The position numbers were made by a program, and so were the translations under genes. From Unio delphinus (taxonomy: Eukaryota; Mollusca; Bivalvia; Unionida; Unionidae), in contig JAQISU010000210.1 of the NCBI GenBank assembly GCA_029339505.1, positions 15,479,001-15,543,000 of the forward strand: a stretch of DNA of 64,000 bases, in the 5' to 3' direction. Of this stretch, positions 25,500 to 36,755 are shown in pieces. The notes under the pieces were generated by a model. The model worked only from the letters and a program-made list of their open reading frames with translations, did no database searches and was not told the DNA's origin. Each line of letters starts with the position of its first letter. Within the stretch, counting starts at the first letter, position 1.

Positions 25500-28400
25500 C
25501 TTAGCACTACACAAATATCCTTTCCAGACCCTTCACGCTATCACCTAACACACAGCTTCACCTTAGCACCAGGCTTATTTATTTCCTAAACTTTAGCACC
25601 AGAGTTATGTCCTCAACAGACATTAGAACCAGATGTATAGATGTTTTGGTTCTATATTGTTAATTGCTGGAAGTGAATGGAAAATATTCGGATAAATGTT
25701 TTCCTCAAATGACTACTCCAGTATTGTACAGAATACTGTGTTAATTTGCATCATGGCCGCATCACATCAAAATGGAATATAGACTGGTATTATGTACAGT
25801 AACAATATTTAAACAAAATTTTTTTAAAAAAAGACGACCTTGAAATTTTAAAAAATATACCACAGTTCAATTTATGCCCTCTTCACAACCAACAGTCATT
25901 GGAGATATGGATATTTTTGTATGTCCCCAATCCAACTATATCGGACTGTTTATAATATTTCAAACCTAATGCAAAAATCTCTTGTGCAATCCTATGCTTA
26001 GCGTTTCAGAAACACCAGATGGATATAATTCCAGCACCTAAGAACCACACATATATACTTCAAAGACCCTAGCACCCAATGAATATACATCCAAACAAGA
26101 CCCTAGCACCAGACGTATATACCTGTAAGATCATATCACCAGATGTGTGCGAGTCCAATAAAATAACACCAGGTATACTAATTTCATAGACCAGATGCAT
26201 ATACTTACCAGACCTTAGCATCACATGTATGTACTTCCTAGACCCTAGCACCAGATGCAAATGCATACTAGACCCTAGCATCAGATCTATATGCTTCCTA
26301 TAACCCTAGTACCAGACGTATATGCATGCTAGACCCTAGCACTGGATGTTTATACTTCCTATAACCATAGAACCAAACATATATATTTCAAAAACCCTAG
26401 CACCATACATACAAACTTCCTAGACCCTACCACCAGATGGGTACGTGTAGTAGACCCTAGCACCACATGTATATACTTCATAGACCATAGCACCAGATCT
26501 ATATACTTCATAAACCCTAGCGCCAGACATATCTGCTTCAAAAAACCAGCACCAGACATACACACTTCCTAGACCCTAACACCAGGCGTATATGCATCCT
26601 AGACTCTAGCACCAGACCTCTATGAGCCATAGGCTCTAGCACCAGCCATTTATACTTCATAAACTCTAGCACCAAACGTATATGCAGCCTATACCCTAGC
26701 ACCAGATCTATATTCTTCATTGACCCTACCACTAGATGTGTACGCATACTAGACCCTAGCACCAGATGTATATACTTCATAAGCCCGAGCAAAAGATGTA
26801 TATGTATCCTAGACCCTAGCACCAGACCTCTATGCGCCCTTGGCTCAAGCACCAGCCACATATACTTCAAAACTCCTAGCATCAGACGTATATGCATCAT
26901 AGATCCTAGCGTCAGATATATATATATACTTCATAAACCCTAGCACCAGACGTATATACTTCATAAACCCGAGCACCAGACGTCTATGCGTCCTAGACCC
27001 TAGCACCAGATATATATTCTTCCTATGACCCTAGCACCAGACGTATATGCGACATAGACAATAGCTCCATATATATGTACCTCCTAGACACTAGTACCAG
27101 GCGAATATGCATCCTAGACCATAGCACCGGGTGTATATACTTCCTATAATCCTAGCACAATACATATATATTTAAAAAACCCTAGCACCAGACATACAAA
27201 CTTCCTAGACCCTACCACCAGATGTGTACGTGTAGTAGACCCTAGCACCACATGCATATACTTCATAAACCATAGCACCAGATCTATATACTTCATAAAC
27301 CCTAGCGCCAAACATATATGCTTCCAAAAACCCAGCACTAGACATACACAATTCCTAGACCCTAGCACCAGGCGTATATGCATCCTAGACCGTAGCACCA
27401 GATCTATATTCTTCCTATGACCCTACCACTAGATGTGTATGCGTATTAGACCCTAGCACCACATGTATATACTTCCTAAAGCATAGATCTATATACGTCC
27501 TATGACCCTAGCACCAGACATATTTGCATTCTAGACCCTATCACCAGATGTATATACATGTACTTCCTATGACCCTAGCACCAGACGTGTATGCGTCATA
27601 GACCTTAGCACCATATGTATGTACTTCCTAGACCCTAGCACCAGACGTATATGCGTCCAACACGCTAGCACCAGACGTCTATGCGTCTTAGGCTCTGTCC
27701 CCAGACATATATACCTCATAAACCATAGCACCAGGCGTATATGCGTCCTAGACCCTAGCACCAGATCTACATACTTCCTATGACCCTAGCACCAGACGTA
27801 TATGCATTCTAGACCCTCGCACTAGACCTATATGCATCCTAGACCCAAGCACCCGACGTCTATGCGTCCTATATACTTCCTAAAGCATAGATCTATATAC
27901 GTCCTATGACCCTAGCACCAGACATATTTGCATTCTAGACCCTATCACCCTATCACCAGATGTATATACATGTACTTCCTATGACCCTAGCACCTGACGT
28001 CTATGTGTCCTAGGCCCTAGCACCAGATCTACATACTTCCTATGACCCTAGCACCAGACGTATATGCATTCTAGACCCTCGCACTAGACCTATATGCATC
28101 CTAGACCCTAGCACCCGACGTCTATGCGTCCTAGACCCTAGCACCAGATCTATATACTTCCTATGACCATAGCACCAGACGTATATGCATTCTAGACCCT
28201 ATCACTATACTTATATGCATCTATATACTTCCTATGACCCTAGCAGCAGACGTATATGCATCCTAGACCCTAGCACCTGATGTCTACGTGTCCTAGACCC
28301 TAGCACCAGATCTACATACTTCCTATGACCCTAGCACCAGACGTATATGCATTCTAGACCCTCGCACTAGACCTATATGCATTGTAGACCCTAGCACCCG

Positions 28401-29993
28401 ACGTCTATGCGTCCTATATACTTCCTAAAGCATAGATCTATATACGTCCTATGACCCTAGCACCAGACATATTTGAATTCTAGACCCTATCACCCTATCA
28501 CCAGATGTATATACATGTACTTCCTATGACCCTAGCACCAGACGTGTATGCGTCATAGACCTTAGCACCATATGTATGTACTTCCTAGACCCTAGCACCA
28601 GATGTATATGCGTCCAACACGCTAGCACCAGACGTCTATGCGTCTTAGGCTCTGTCACCAGACATATATACCTCATAAACCATAGCACCAGGCGTATATG
28701 CGTCCTAGACCCTAGCACCTGACGTCTATGTGTCCTAGACCCTAGCACCAGATCTACATACTTCCTATGACCCTAGCACCAGACGTATATGCATTCTAGA
28801 CCCTCGCACTAGACCTATATGCATCCTAGACCCTAGCACCCGACGTCTATTCGTCCTAGACCCTAGCACCAGATCTATTTACTTCCTATGACCATAGCAC
28901 CAGACGTATATGCATTCTAGACCCTATCACTATACCTATATGCATCTATATACTTCCTATGACCCTAGCAGCAGACGTATATGCATCCTAGACCCTAGCA
29001 CCTGATGTCTACGTGTCCTAGACCCTAGCACCAGATCTACATACTTCCTATGACCCTAGCACCAGACGTATATGCATTCTAGACCCTCGCACTAGACCTA
29101 TATGCATCTATATACTTCCTATGACCCTAGCAGCAGACGTATATGCATCCTAGACCCTAGCACCTGATGTCTACGTGTCCTAGACCCTAGCACCAGATCT
29201 ACATACTTCCTATGACCCTAGCACCAGACGTATATGCATTCTAGACCCTCGCACTAGACCTATATGCATCCTAGACCCTAGCACCCGACGTCTATGCGTC
29301 CTAGACCCTAGCACCAGATCTATATACTTCCTATGACCATAGCACCAGACGTATATGCATTCTAGACCCTATCACTATACCTATATGCATCTATATACTT
29401 CCTATGACCCTAGCAGCAGACGTATATGCATCCTAGACCCTAGCACCTGATGTCTACGTGTCCTAGACCCTAGCACCAGATCTACATACTTCCTATGACC
29501 CTAGCACCAGACGTATATGCATTCTAGACCCTCGCACTAGACCTATATGCATTGTAGACCCTAGCACCCGACGTCTATGCGTCCTATATACTTCCTAAAG
29601 CATAGATCTATATACGTCCTATGACCCTAGCACCAGACATATTTGCATTCTAGACCCTATCACCCTATCACCAGATGTATATACATGTACTTCCTATGAC
29701 CCTAGCACCAGACGTGTATGCGTCATAGACCTTAGCACCATATGTATGTACTTCCTAGACCCTAGCACCAGATGTATATGCGTCCAACACGCTAGCACCA
29801 GACGTCTATGCGTCTTAGGCTCTGTCACCAGACATATATACCTCATAAACCATAGCACCAGGCGTATATGCGTCCTAGACCCTAGCACCAGATCTACATA
29901 CTTCCTATGACCCTAGCACCAGACGTATATGCATTCTAGACCCTCGCACTAGACCTATATGCATCCTAGACCCTAGCACCCAACGTCTAATCA
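25500..29993. repeat. Large minisatellite of about 30-bp units with higher-order structure
   Basis: The unit is built on GACCCTAGCACCAGA followed by a variable (C/T)GTATATGC.. part. Scattered, diverged units start near 25500. The array is dense from about 26030 to 29993. From about 27.4 kb onward the units form a higher-order repeat: the segment starting TTCCTATGACCCTAGCACC with a GTGTATGCGTCATAGACC variant recurs at 27564, 28521 and 29691 (spacings 957 and 1170 bp). The array lies between the 3' ends of the converging OTU gene and minus-strand small gene. Because the unit is close to ten codons, it leaves long frames open that are not genes. Confidence 0.9.
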
Positions 29994-30904
29994 CAAAGAT
30001 TGAGCACAATACTCAAAACCATGCAGAGAGGTGAGAAAAGAGTGGTCTGTAAAAGTGAGCACTTAAGATCACTTGGACACCTAGGGACCCTATCATAAAT
30101 GTAGTATCAAATGTCACTAAAATTTTAATCATTTTTAAAAAAAAAATATAGTTGAAATCAAATAATAATATTTCAAAATTAAAAATAATGAAGCTTTTTA
30201 TCCATCAATAATGAACAATGTACATAATACAATAAACCTTGATAACTCATTTTGTAAACAGTAAACAGGATAGAAATAACCTTCAAGTATATGTACATAA
30301 ACTGTCACAGTGTAAAAATCAACTGTTGCATTCCATAATCATGGTGGCAATTACAAGCATTATAAGAACTTTGTGTAATCATCACTTGGTGCAGAAAAAG
30401 TTATTAAATATGTCTACAAATATACTTAAAACAACTTGAACACAGATCCTCAGTGCTATCCCTTTAAATAATTGTATGCAGGAAACACATAAAGTGACAG
30501 TTTGAGCATAATAGAAGGGCCAAATGCTTCTGTGGTTAGATAAAACAACGCAATCCACTGCATTATTGATTATTTTCTTTAGCACAAATCCATGCACTCC
30601 TGTAAAGTTTAATGGCATAATATGAGAATAAATCAGTGTATGTAACATACATCTTGAATATTTGTTTTAAAAGAGCAAAGATCACTGCTATGTGTCAATC
30701 ACAGCAAAATTTCTGTTGAAATCAACCACCATTTAATACCTACCTACATGTTGCCTTAATTTTTACATTCCATAAATTAATTACTTAAGACCAATTTAAT
30801 TAAAAACATTTTGTATTTTGCCAAGTACATAAACGATTTCATTATTAGTAGAGCTGGGAACACTATCAGAAGGTCCCTTTAATTCATTAGTAAAAGAGAC
30901 ATAA

Positions 30905-30910
30905 TTTATT
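30905..30910 (-). terminator. Poly(A) signal of the minus-strand small gene
   Basis: AATAAA on the minus strand, about 70 nt beyond the stop codon at 30979-30981. It supports the reading that the third exon is terminal. Confidence 0.55.
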
Positions 30911-30978
30911 AACAGAGACAACACTGATAATAGTATTACAAAAGAATTATTTCTAGAACAATGAAATGCAACCGATAT

Positions 30979-33224
30979 TCATGGAGTAAAACCTACTTGT
31001 AGAGTCTTTTTACTATCATCCCATCCAGCCACTGCAAAAACTTTCATTCTGTCATCCAGTTGTTGATAGGCATGCTCATGTTTTAACGTGTGCTGGTAAA
31101 TCCATCCTTCATCTTCACCATCTGGTGCAATAGAGATGTCTCCTATAATAAAGGTCTGAAAATGATTTCGCAAAGTGTTGCATATAAATTTAATGAAACA
31201 AAGCATATGGCTCAAGCATGCAAACAATGAAATGGTGAATGAAAGCAAATACTTTAAAAATCAATTATGTGTGTCAATTGGACAGGGTTGCTTTACACTC
31301 ACCTGTTTTGAATAATTATGAAGAAAAGAAAATCAAGTGAGACAAGAAAACAACATGTAACTAGTTAAGATGAACTTGACAGTTAATGACTCACAGCAAC
31401 ATTTCTGAGCAATAGATGAGATATATATACCTGTGATGGATCCGATATGGTTGATAATTCTGAATGGTTTAATTTAGTTCTATGTGAAGATATTGCCTCC
31501 CTCTTAACATGACGTCTCCTCCTCATCGGAATTTTGTCAAGGTCATAAGGTATGGTGCCATCAAGAGCGATAGGATCTCTGTAAACCTCTGTTCTACATT
31601 TGTACTGTACAGGATAAATATGAAACAAATCTATGATGCATATCATCTGTCAAAACAGAACCTTCATAGTCATACTCAGGTATTATTAACTGTAAGTCAC
31701 ATTTGTATTTGTTCATTAAGTTGTATACTTTATGTGCCATTCAAAATTTAATCCTATGCTGCAATCTCAGACCATTTTTCACTAAAAGAATAATGTATGG
31801 CTGAAGACCAGAAATTAAAATATACAGTCCACACCTGCATAATAATCACCCACCTTAACAATACAGTAGAACGTCGTTTATCCGAACGTTTATTATCCGG
31901 AGCGTCAAATATCCGGACCAGTTTTTATATCCGGACCAGTTTTTTTTTATATCAACTACATGTACTGTACATGTATATGAATACGTTTTCGAACAGTGCA
32001 ATGCTCAACAGTTGTTTCGCGCGAGGCCAAAAGTGACTGGAAAACCCAAGGTGAGGGATATTTGGGGAATTTCAGTTGATAAGTTGACACTAATCCCTTT
32101 TCAAGAATCTCAAAACTCGTTTTAGATACACGTAACGATCCCGTTATAGGCGTCAGAAAGCGTTTCTAATTTAAGCCCTTCTAACTCGCCCTAGTCTTGA
32201 GGAAATTCTGGATTTGGTAAACATCTGTGCGGAATATTAGGTCTGTTTGTTTCCAAGTGAGGTGGTGTATACGTGCTCTTCTGTTGAGTTGTGAACTGCT
32301 ATGGCTTCGAATTCAAAACGGAAGCGCAACGTCTTGAACATAGAGACAAAACTTGAAATATTGAACCGTCTCGCGAAGGGAGAAAGTGGAGCGTCTCTAG
32401 CACAGTTTTATAATGTTGGAAAGTCAACAATTTCTGACATAAAAAAGCCGAAAAACCATTTTAAATTTTGCGTCAAAACCTGACTCAGAAGATGGCTCGA
32501 AGAAAAGGAAAACCATGAGGGAAGCAAACGATGTTGTTCATGATCGTGCACTCTACTTGTGGTTTTCACAAAGAAGGAGCAAAGGGGACCCGATATCGGG
32601 CTCTCTGTTGTGCGAAAAAGCTCTGGAACTTAACGAGAAATTAGGCGGTTCGGCTGATTTCAAAGCTAGCACTGGTTGGTTACAGAACTTTAAATCGCGC
32701 CATGGGATACGGGAACTGCAGATTGAAGGCGAATCATTGTCTGGCGATAAGAATTCTGCCCACAAGTTTAAGGAAACATTTTTGCAGCATGTGGAAGAAG
32801 GTTACTCCTGAGACGACGTTTACAATGTAGACAAGACTGGAGTAAATTGGAAGGCTCCGCCAAGAAAGTCATTGGCCTTACCATTCATTCTTTAATGAAT
32901 TCTTTACTGAAAGTTTCTCTTTCAAAACAAATAAAACTCTATTGCACTCGTATATTCCAGTATTTTAAGAACACAATACCCATATATATGTAAAATATGT
33001 TACAAGGTGTTATAAATAGAATGTTCATGGAAATGACAAAGTTATTAGGGTTGTAAAAATGCAGTAAAAATCATTAATTTTTCTCAACGGAAGAATTTTA
33101 ACGGCATGATTTTATAAAGAGACACTAGACAGACTTGGCCTATATAATAATTAAAATTGAAGATCAAGCATTAAAACAAACTTACCTTGGAACACTTGTC
33201 TGCACTAGTACTACTAGTAGACAT
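30979..33224 (-). CDS. Unrecognised 129-residue protein, three exons, complete
   Basis: Minus-strand exons are 33224-33186, 31604-31431 and 31155-30979 (39, 174 and 177 nt, all junctions phase 0, donors GTAAGT and GTATAT, acceptors TACAG and TTTCAG). The product begins MSTSSTSADKCSK and has a basic RRRRHVKRE stretch after YDLDKIPM. Its second half is acidic and aromatic (DGEDEGWIYQHTLKHEH) and it ends KKTLQVGFTP. No signal peptide or membrane segment is visible. The start exon has an acceptor ten bases upstream of its ATG, so a 5'UTR exon probably exists. An alternative donor (GTAGGT) after KKTLQ would extend the gene, but the stop and nearby AATAAA favour this end. I do not recognise the family. 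The basic run could be a nuclear-localisation or cleavage site. A decayed Tigger copy lies in intron 1. Confidence 0.55.
31864..32880 (+). pseudogene. Tigger/pogo-type (jerky-like) DNA transposon, broken and 3'-truncated
   Basis: The left end CAGTAGAACGTCGTTTATCC follows a TA, as expected of Tc1/mariner-pogo elements, and has repeated ATATCCGGACCAG words. The coding part starts at 32301 with MASNSKRKRNVLNIETKLEI, a CENP-B-type helix-turn-helix (LAKGESGASLAQFYNVGKST). A one-base shift near 32466 breaks the frame. It continues from 32515 with the second DNA-binding half (KALELNEKLGG.. GWLQNFKSRHG). An in-frame TGA at about 32810-32812, where related proteins have Arg, fits CpG decay. The first catalytic-Asp block YNVDKTGVNWKAPPRKS follows, and then homology stops. 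The rest of the DDE domain and the right terminal repeat are missing. Confidence 0.75.
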
Positions 33225-33479
33225 TTTCAGGAATCTGAAAGGGCAAAAATATGAAATATTCAGATAATAGTTGTCCACTTCTACTTATTTTTGTCACATC
33301 AGTTGAGTTTGCATACCTAATATAAATTTTAACACAAAATGAATGTAAAGTTATCAAAGAAATTTAAAAGATGCTCTCAAAAAGTCAGTTTATTCAGCTG
33401 TTCTATCTTTTTGAGAAAAAAGTGGTCTGTATAAGAACAGACCACATCGTACAATCTGAAAGGTCTTCTGTGGGTCCCT

Positions 33480-33922
33480 CTAAACACCCCAAGACACCCC
33501 AAGACTCTCCAAGAACACCTTAAACGTACATAATACTCACTTAAAATTTCAACAACAGCACAAAAGACCAAAAACAAACAAAAAAAAACCAAATAAAAAC
33601 TGTGAATATTTAGCAATATTTTGTGTAACAGTAAAATTAGTAAGGTCGCGAGTTGCCAAGGGAAACAACTCCCGTTTTGATGAAGAGTGTTCCGGTACAG
33701 TAACGTGAATATTAATCTACATTTAATTATTAGCAATACCACAAATAAGTCGTTAAAAAAAATAAAAAAATTGGCAGATTTATTGTATATAAAAAAATTG
33801 TTTATCTCAATAACAATTTAACTATTCCTTTTTTTGATAAATATTAACATGGAGCCTAAACAATTCAACAATTCAAATAAATGAGAGAAGTATGGAACAT
33901 CGCCATTTAATGAGGAAATTGT

Positions 33923-33954
<32 letters not shown>

Positions 33955-34148
33955 TATGTAAAGATATGTGAGTTCGTTTCCGTAGATTATCAGAAATAGG
34001 GCCATCTACCAATACAATAAATCATTGATAGTAACAATGTCCGTATGTGTGTTTTCATTTCTTTTTTCCGCTTCTTGGTACGTTATTACGAGATTTGGTG
34101 CTAATATATGCAATATTGGGGTGTCTTGGGGTGTCCTGGGGTGTTTAG
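33480..34148. repeat. Inverted repeat pair around AT-rich DNA
   Basis: CTAAACACCCCAAGACACCC.. at 33480-33505 matches the reverse complement of 34123-34148 at 25 of 26 positions. Weaker homology (CAGAAGACC / GGTCTTCTG) extends outward. It may be the ends of a non-autonomous element, but no target duplication was identified. A (TA)n tract (33922-33957) lies inside. Confidence 0.45.
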
Positions 34149-34284
34149 AGAGACCGGTCTTCTGTGTTAGGATGTGTAGAATGCCTTCTGTGTTATTATT
34201 TGACAGAAAAAGAATTTCCTAGTGTTCCTCAATTATGATGAAATGGTGCATACACATGAAGCTATGTGTGCATTATATTTTATG

Positions 34285-34439
34285 TAATTGCTTAGCGACC
34301 GGGGGGGGGGGGGCAGGTTGGGCATTCGCCCCGGGCGCCGCTGGCTAGGGGTTAGGCGCATAAACATAAAAAAAACAAATATCAAAAATGGGATGGCAAG
34401 GGTCAGAGGAAACTCGGACTAATCCTCGCTACGCCACTG
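34285..34439. mobile_element. hAT-like MITE (155 bp)
   Basis: The right end is TCCTCGCTACGCCACTG (CAGTGGCGTAGCGAGGA on the other strand). The left end TAATTGCTTAGCGACC is a decayed match of the same terminus. Flanks ATTTTATG (34277-34284) and ATATTATG (34440-34447) agree at 7 of 8. A poly-G run and GGGCGCC core are shared with the MITE at 37208. Its inner sequence TTAGTCCGAGTTTCCTCTGA also forms the ends of the 36013-36755 element. Confidence 0.65.
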
Positions 34440-34494
34440 ATATTATGTGGATTAGCATCACATTTGTAAAACTTTTTTTAATAGAAAAATTTAT

Positions 34495-34760
34495 AATGGG
34501 CATGTATGTGTTCAACACTGATTATTTCGGTAATGTAATTTTTTTCGAATTTGGTTCTACATACATTTAAAAGGAAGTTATTCACTTCAATATAACCTAA
34601 ATACATCTAACTTATATTCTTTTCTAAGGTCAATATTTACATGCGCCAAATACACAGGTCAAAATCTATGTTAAAGTATATTTTTGGACGATATCGACCT
34701 AAAGGTGTGATACAATACAATCTGATTGAATGTCATTTGCTGTAATGTCACAATATGTGC
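34495..34760 (+). repeat. Dispersed repeat, partner of 11390-11660
   Basis: Contains TTCAACACTGATTATTTCGG, TTATTCACTTCAATATAACC and GGTGTGATACAATACAATC in the same order and orientation as the intron-1 copy. Confidence 0.45.
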
Positions 34761-35011
34761 ATGTGAAACAATAACTTTCGCTGGTCTAGTGAAACAAATG
34801 CATCCTACCGTATTTTGTGATGATTAAAAAAGACCCGCTCTTTTTTGTGTGGCCTTTTCCGGTCACAATTTTAACAGTCGAGAGCGATAGATAAGTTAAG
34901 GTGCGAATCAGTAAATAATCTGGACTGGAAAGACTTTAGTAAAAACAATTAACGTCGTTATTTTCTCTCCTACACGTTTCTAAATATTTCTTTTTCTCAA
35001 CGTCTTGTTGG

Positions 35012-35081
35012 TAAGCGGCTTTGCCAGTCAACTTCCTGCGAACGAGCCAATAAGAATCCGGTGTTTAGTCCGGTGCTTGTA
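35012..35081 (-). promoter_or_regulatory. Second, identical copy of the 70-bp promoter-like element
   Basis: It is the exact reverse complement of 9509-9578 over 70 bases. It points toward the minus-strand small gene, whose start codon is about 1.8 kb downstream, and could drive an unseen 5' exon of it. This orientation argument is inference. Confidence 0.4.
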
Positions 35082-35140
35082 CTCTTCTATCACCACCAAA
35101 AGGAGAGAAAAACTGGAAGTATTAATTGTGATGTGATTCC

Positions 35141-35208
35141 ATATCCATCCCCGTCGAGAATGTTCCAGAAGGCATATGTTCTGGAACATTCTCGACGGAG
35201 ATGGATAT
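35141..35208. promoter_or_regulatory. Hairpin with heat-shock-element motifs in both arms
   Basis: Two 30-bp arms (35141-35170 and 35179-35208) match 29/30 in reverse complement around an 8-bp loop GGCATATG. Each arm carries TTCTGGAACATTC or its complement, that is TTC-nn-GAA-nn-TTC, a textbook three-unit heat-shock element. It lies 60 bp upstream of the minus-oriented 70-bp promoter-like copy. Confidence 0.55.
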
Positions 35209-35362
35209 TCCCAGACTGCTTTGCGTATGATAAAAGTGATCAAACTTTATGATTTCAGTCTCAAGTAAAGAGAACAGAGGTAAGTAAAAACATTTTTGTC
35301 AACTACTATGTTAATAGTTTATCACACAGATTAGGGAGCAACTAATCACCCCAAGACTTAGG

Positions 35363-35440
35363 CCATCTAAGTTGGTCTCGAAGCCTTTTTTTTTATTTTT
35401 GTCAAAATAAAAAAAAAGGTTTCGAGACCAACTTTGATGG
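35363..35440. repeat. 78-bp near-perfect palindrome
   Basis: The left arm starts CCATCTAAGTTGGTCTCGAA and runs into (T)n. The right arm mirrors it and ends TTCGAGACCAACTTTGATGG. The arms differ at only a few positions. The GTTGGTCTC word followed by a T-run resembles the arms at 11917-12030, which suggests a foldback family. Confidence 0.75.
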
Positions 35441-35640
35441 TTTACCCAAGACTCTCCCTAAATACTCTCACTAGTCCTACCTGTAAGACCACAGGAGACA
35501 TTTCGCCGTACTTTATTGATAAAACATCAGACTCCTGTGGTAAGACATAGCACATATTGATTTTGTTTGACGCCAAAAACAAAAATATCAGCGTCGGGTC
35601 TATATGTAGGACTATACGTTCACCTAACCAGTATACATTT

Positions 35641-36004
35641 TAAGGCCGGACCTGCTATAGGGGCCCGGCCGCCCCCCTCCCCCTTTGGAAAAAAAAAACT
35701 ATTCACTGCTTTTGATAAAATAAAAGATGCAAAGGGGGTTCCGAATTTTTTTTAATTTATTTATTTATTTTTTTAAAATATTTTGTTTAGTGTTTTAAAG
35801 CATTGCAGTTTTTAGTCACTTTTGTTAGATCCCTTTTTCAAGGTTCAGATAGCACCAGATAGCACCATTTTGCATCCCTGAAAAAAAATCCGGGGGAGGG
35901 GGCGAGCATGCCTCCGGCCCCCCTAGAAGGCTCGGCGCTTCGCGCCTTCGCTTAACATAATAAGTTCGCGCCCCCTTCCCCTGAAAAACTTAGGTCCGGC
36001 CCTG
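35641..36004. mobile_element. hAT-like MITE with GGCCGGACCT ends
   Basis: The left end TAAGGCCGGACCTGC and the right end ACTTAGGTCCGGCCCTG form inverted termini (AGGGCCGGACCTA type). The interior has runs of C or G and short G+C-rich palindromes (AAGGCGCGAAGCGCC). The target duplication is not clear: CATTTTAA against CATTTATA agrees at 6/8 only if the left three bases are lost. Confidence 0.45.
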
Positions 36005-36012
36005 CATTTATA

Positions 36013-36755
36013 TAGTCCGAGTTTCTTCTGACTCTTTCCACCCATTTTTTGATATTTGGACATTCATGTTGGGGTGTGATCAATGACCAGAAACGTGCCA
36101 GTATTGCAGATGGGTCGAGAAAACTATTTTCAAGAAGTACCGTGCACGTGTTAGCGATTTTTTTTTGGTAGCAAGTGACACCATGTACCTTGCAATGCTC
36201 TCTGCGTAATGAATCGGTTTTCCTCAAATTGCTGCAACATTTACATTTATTTTTACATATTTCGGTCGTTGTTTTTGCAATAAATAGTTTGGGAACTTTA
36301 TTTTTCTTCGTTTTTTTAAACAAAAATTAGCTGACTCTCAGTTTTATGTTGGATTTGTTTTCCTACAGCAACCCTAGGCATAGCGTAGTGTTAATATCAC
36401 GTGACAGTATGTTGCACGATTTGTGCAGTCACGTGACTAAGAATACAAATGGCCAGATCCAGGTCAAATTTCTGCAACGATGTATCTTAGTCTCATCTGT
36501 CACCAGATTATAGACATAACGAATGCTATGTTCGCGTTTAGAAATTAAATCATATTCCTATCGATTTCAATCAGGTATATCTCGATGAAAGATCGTTTAA
36601 GTTTGCTGGGCAGGCAATTAAACGGCTACCCCATGCCGACACCATACATTAGAATTCTAACTTTTTGATAGGGAATGCGCTCTGACCCTACACCCCAACA
36701 TGAATGTCCAAATATCAAAAAATGGGGTGGAAAGGGTCAGAGGAAACTCGGACTA
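36013..36755. mobile_element. Non-autonomous element with 66-bp terminal inverted repeats
   Basis: The left arm 36013-36077 (TAGTCCGAGTTTCTTCTGAC.. GGACATTCATGTTGGGGTG) is mirrored at 36690-36755 with few mismatches. The arm start equals the inner sequence of the hAT-like MITE at 34285-34439, so the two families are related or one captured the other. No coding domain is seen inside. Confidence 0.6.

Noticed and set aside
26069..29888. Many minus-strand open frames of 60-120 codons
   Set aside because: They are translations of the about 30-bp minisatellite unit (repeated LVLGSRxxI-like decapeptides). An open frame is expected when the period is near ten codons.
33377..33742. Minus-strand 121-codon frame
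   Set aside because: It crosses the inverted-repeat arm and has no domain; likely chance.
34117..34148. G-quadruplex in the GGGGTGTCTTGGGGTGTCC repeat
   Set aside because: Only three G4 runs are present, so a standard intramolecular quadruplex is not supported.
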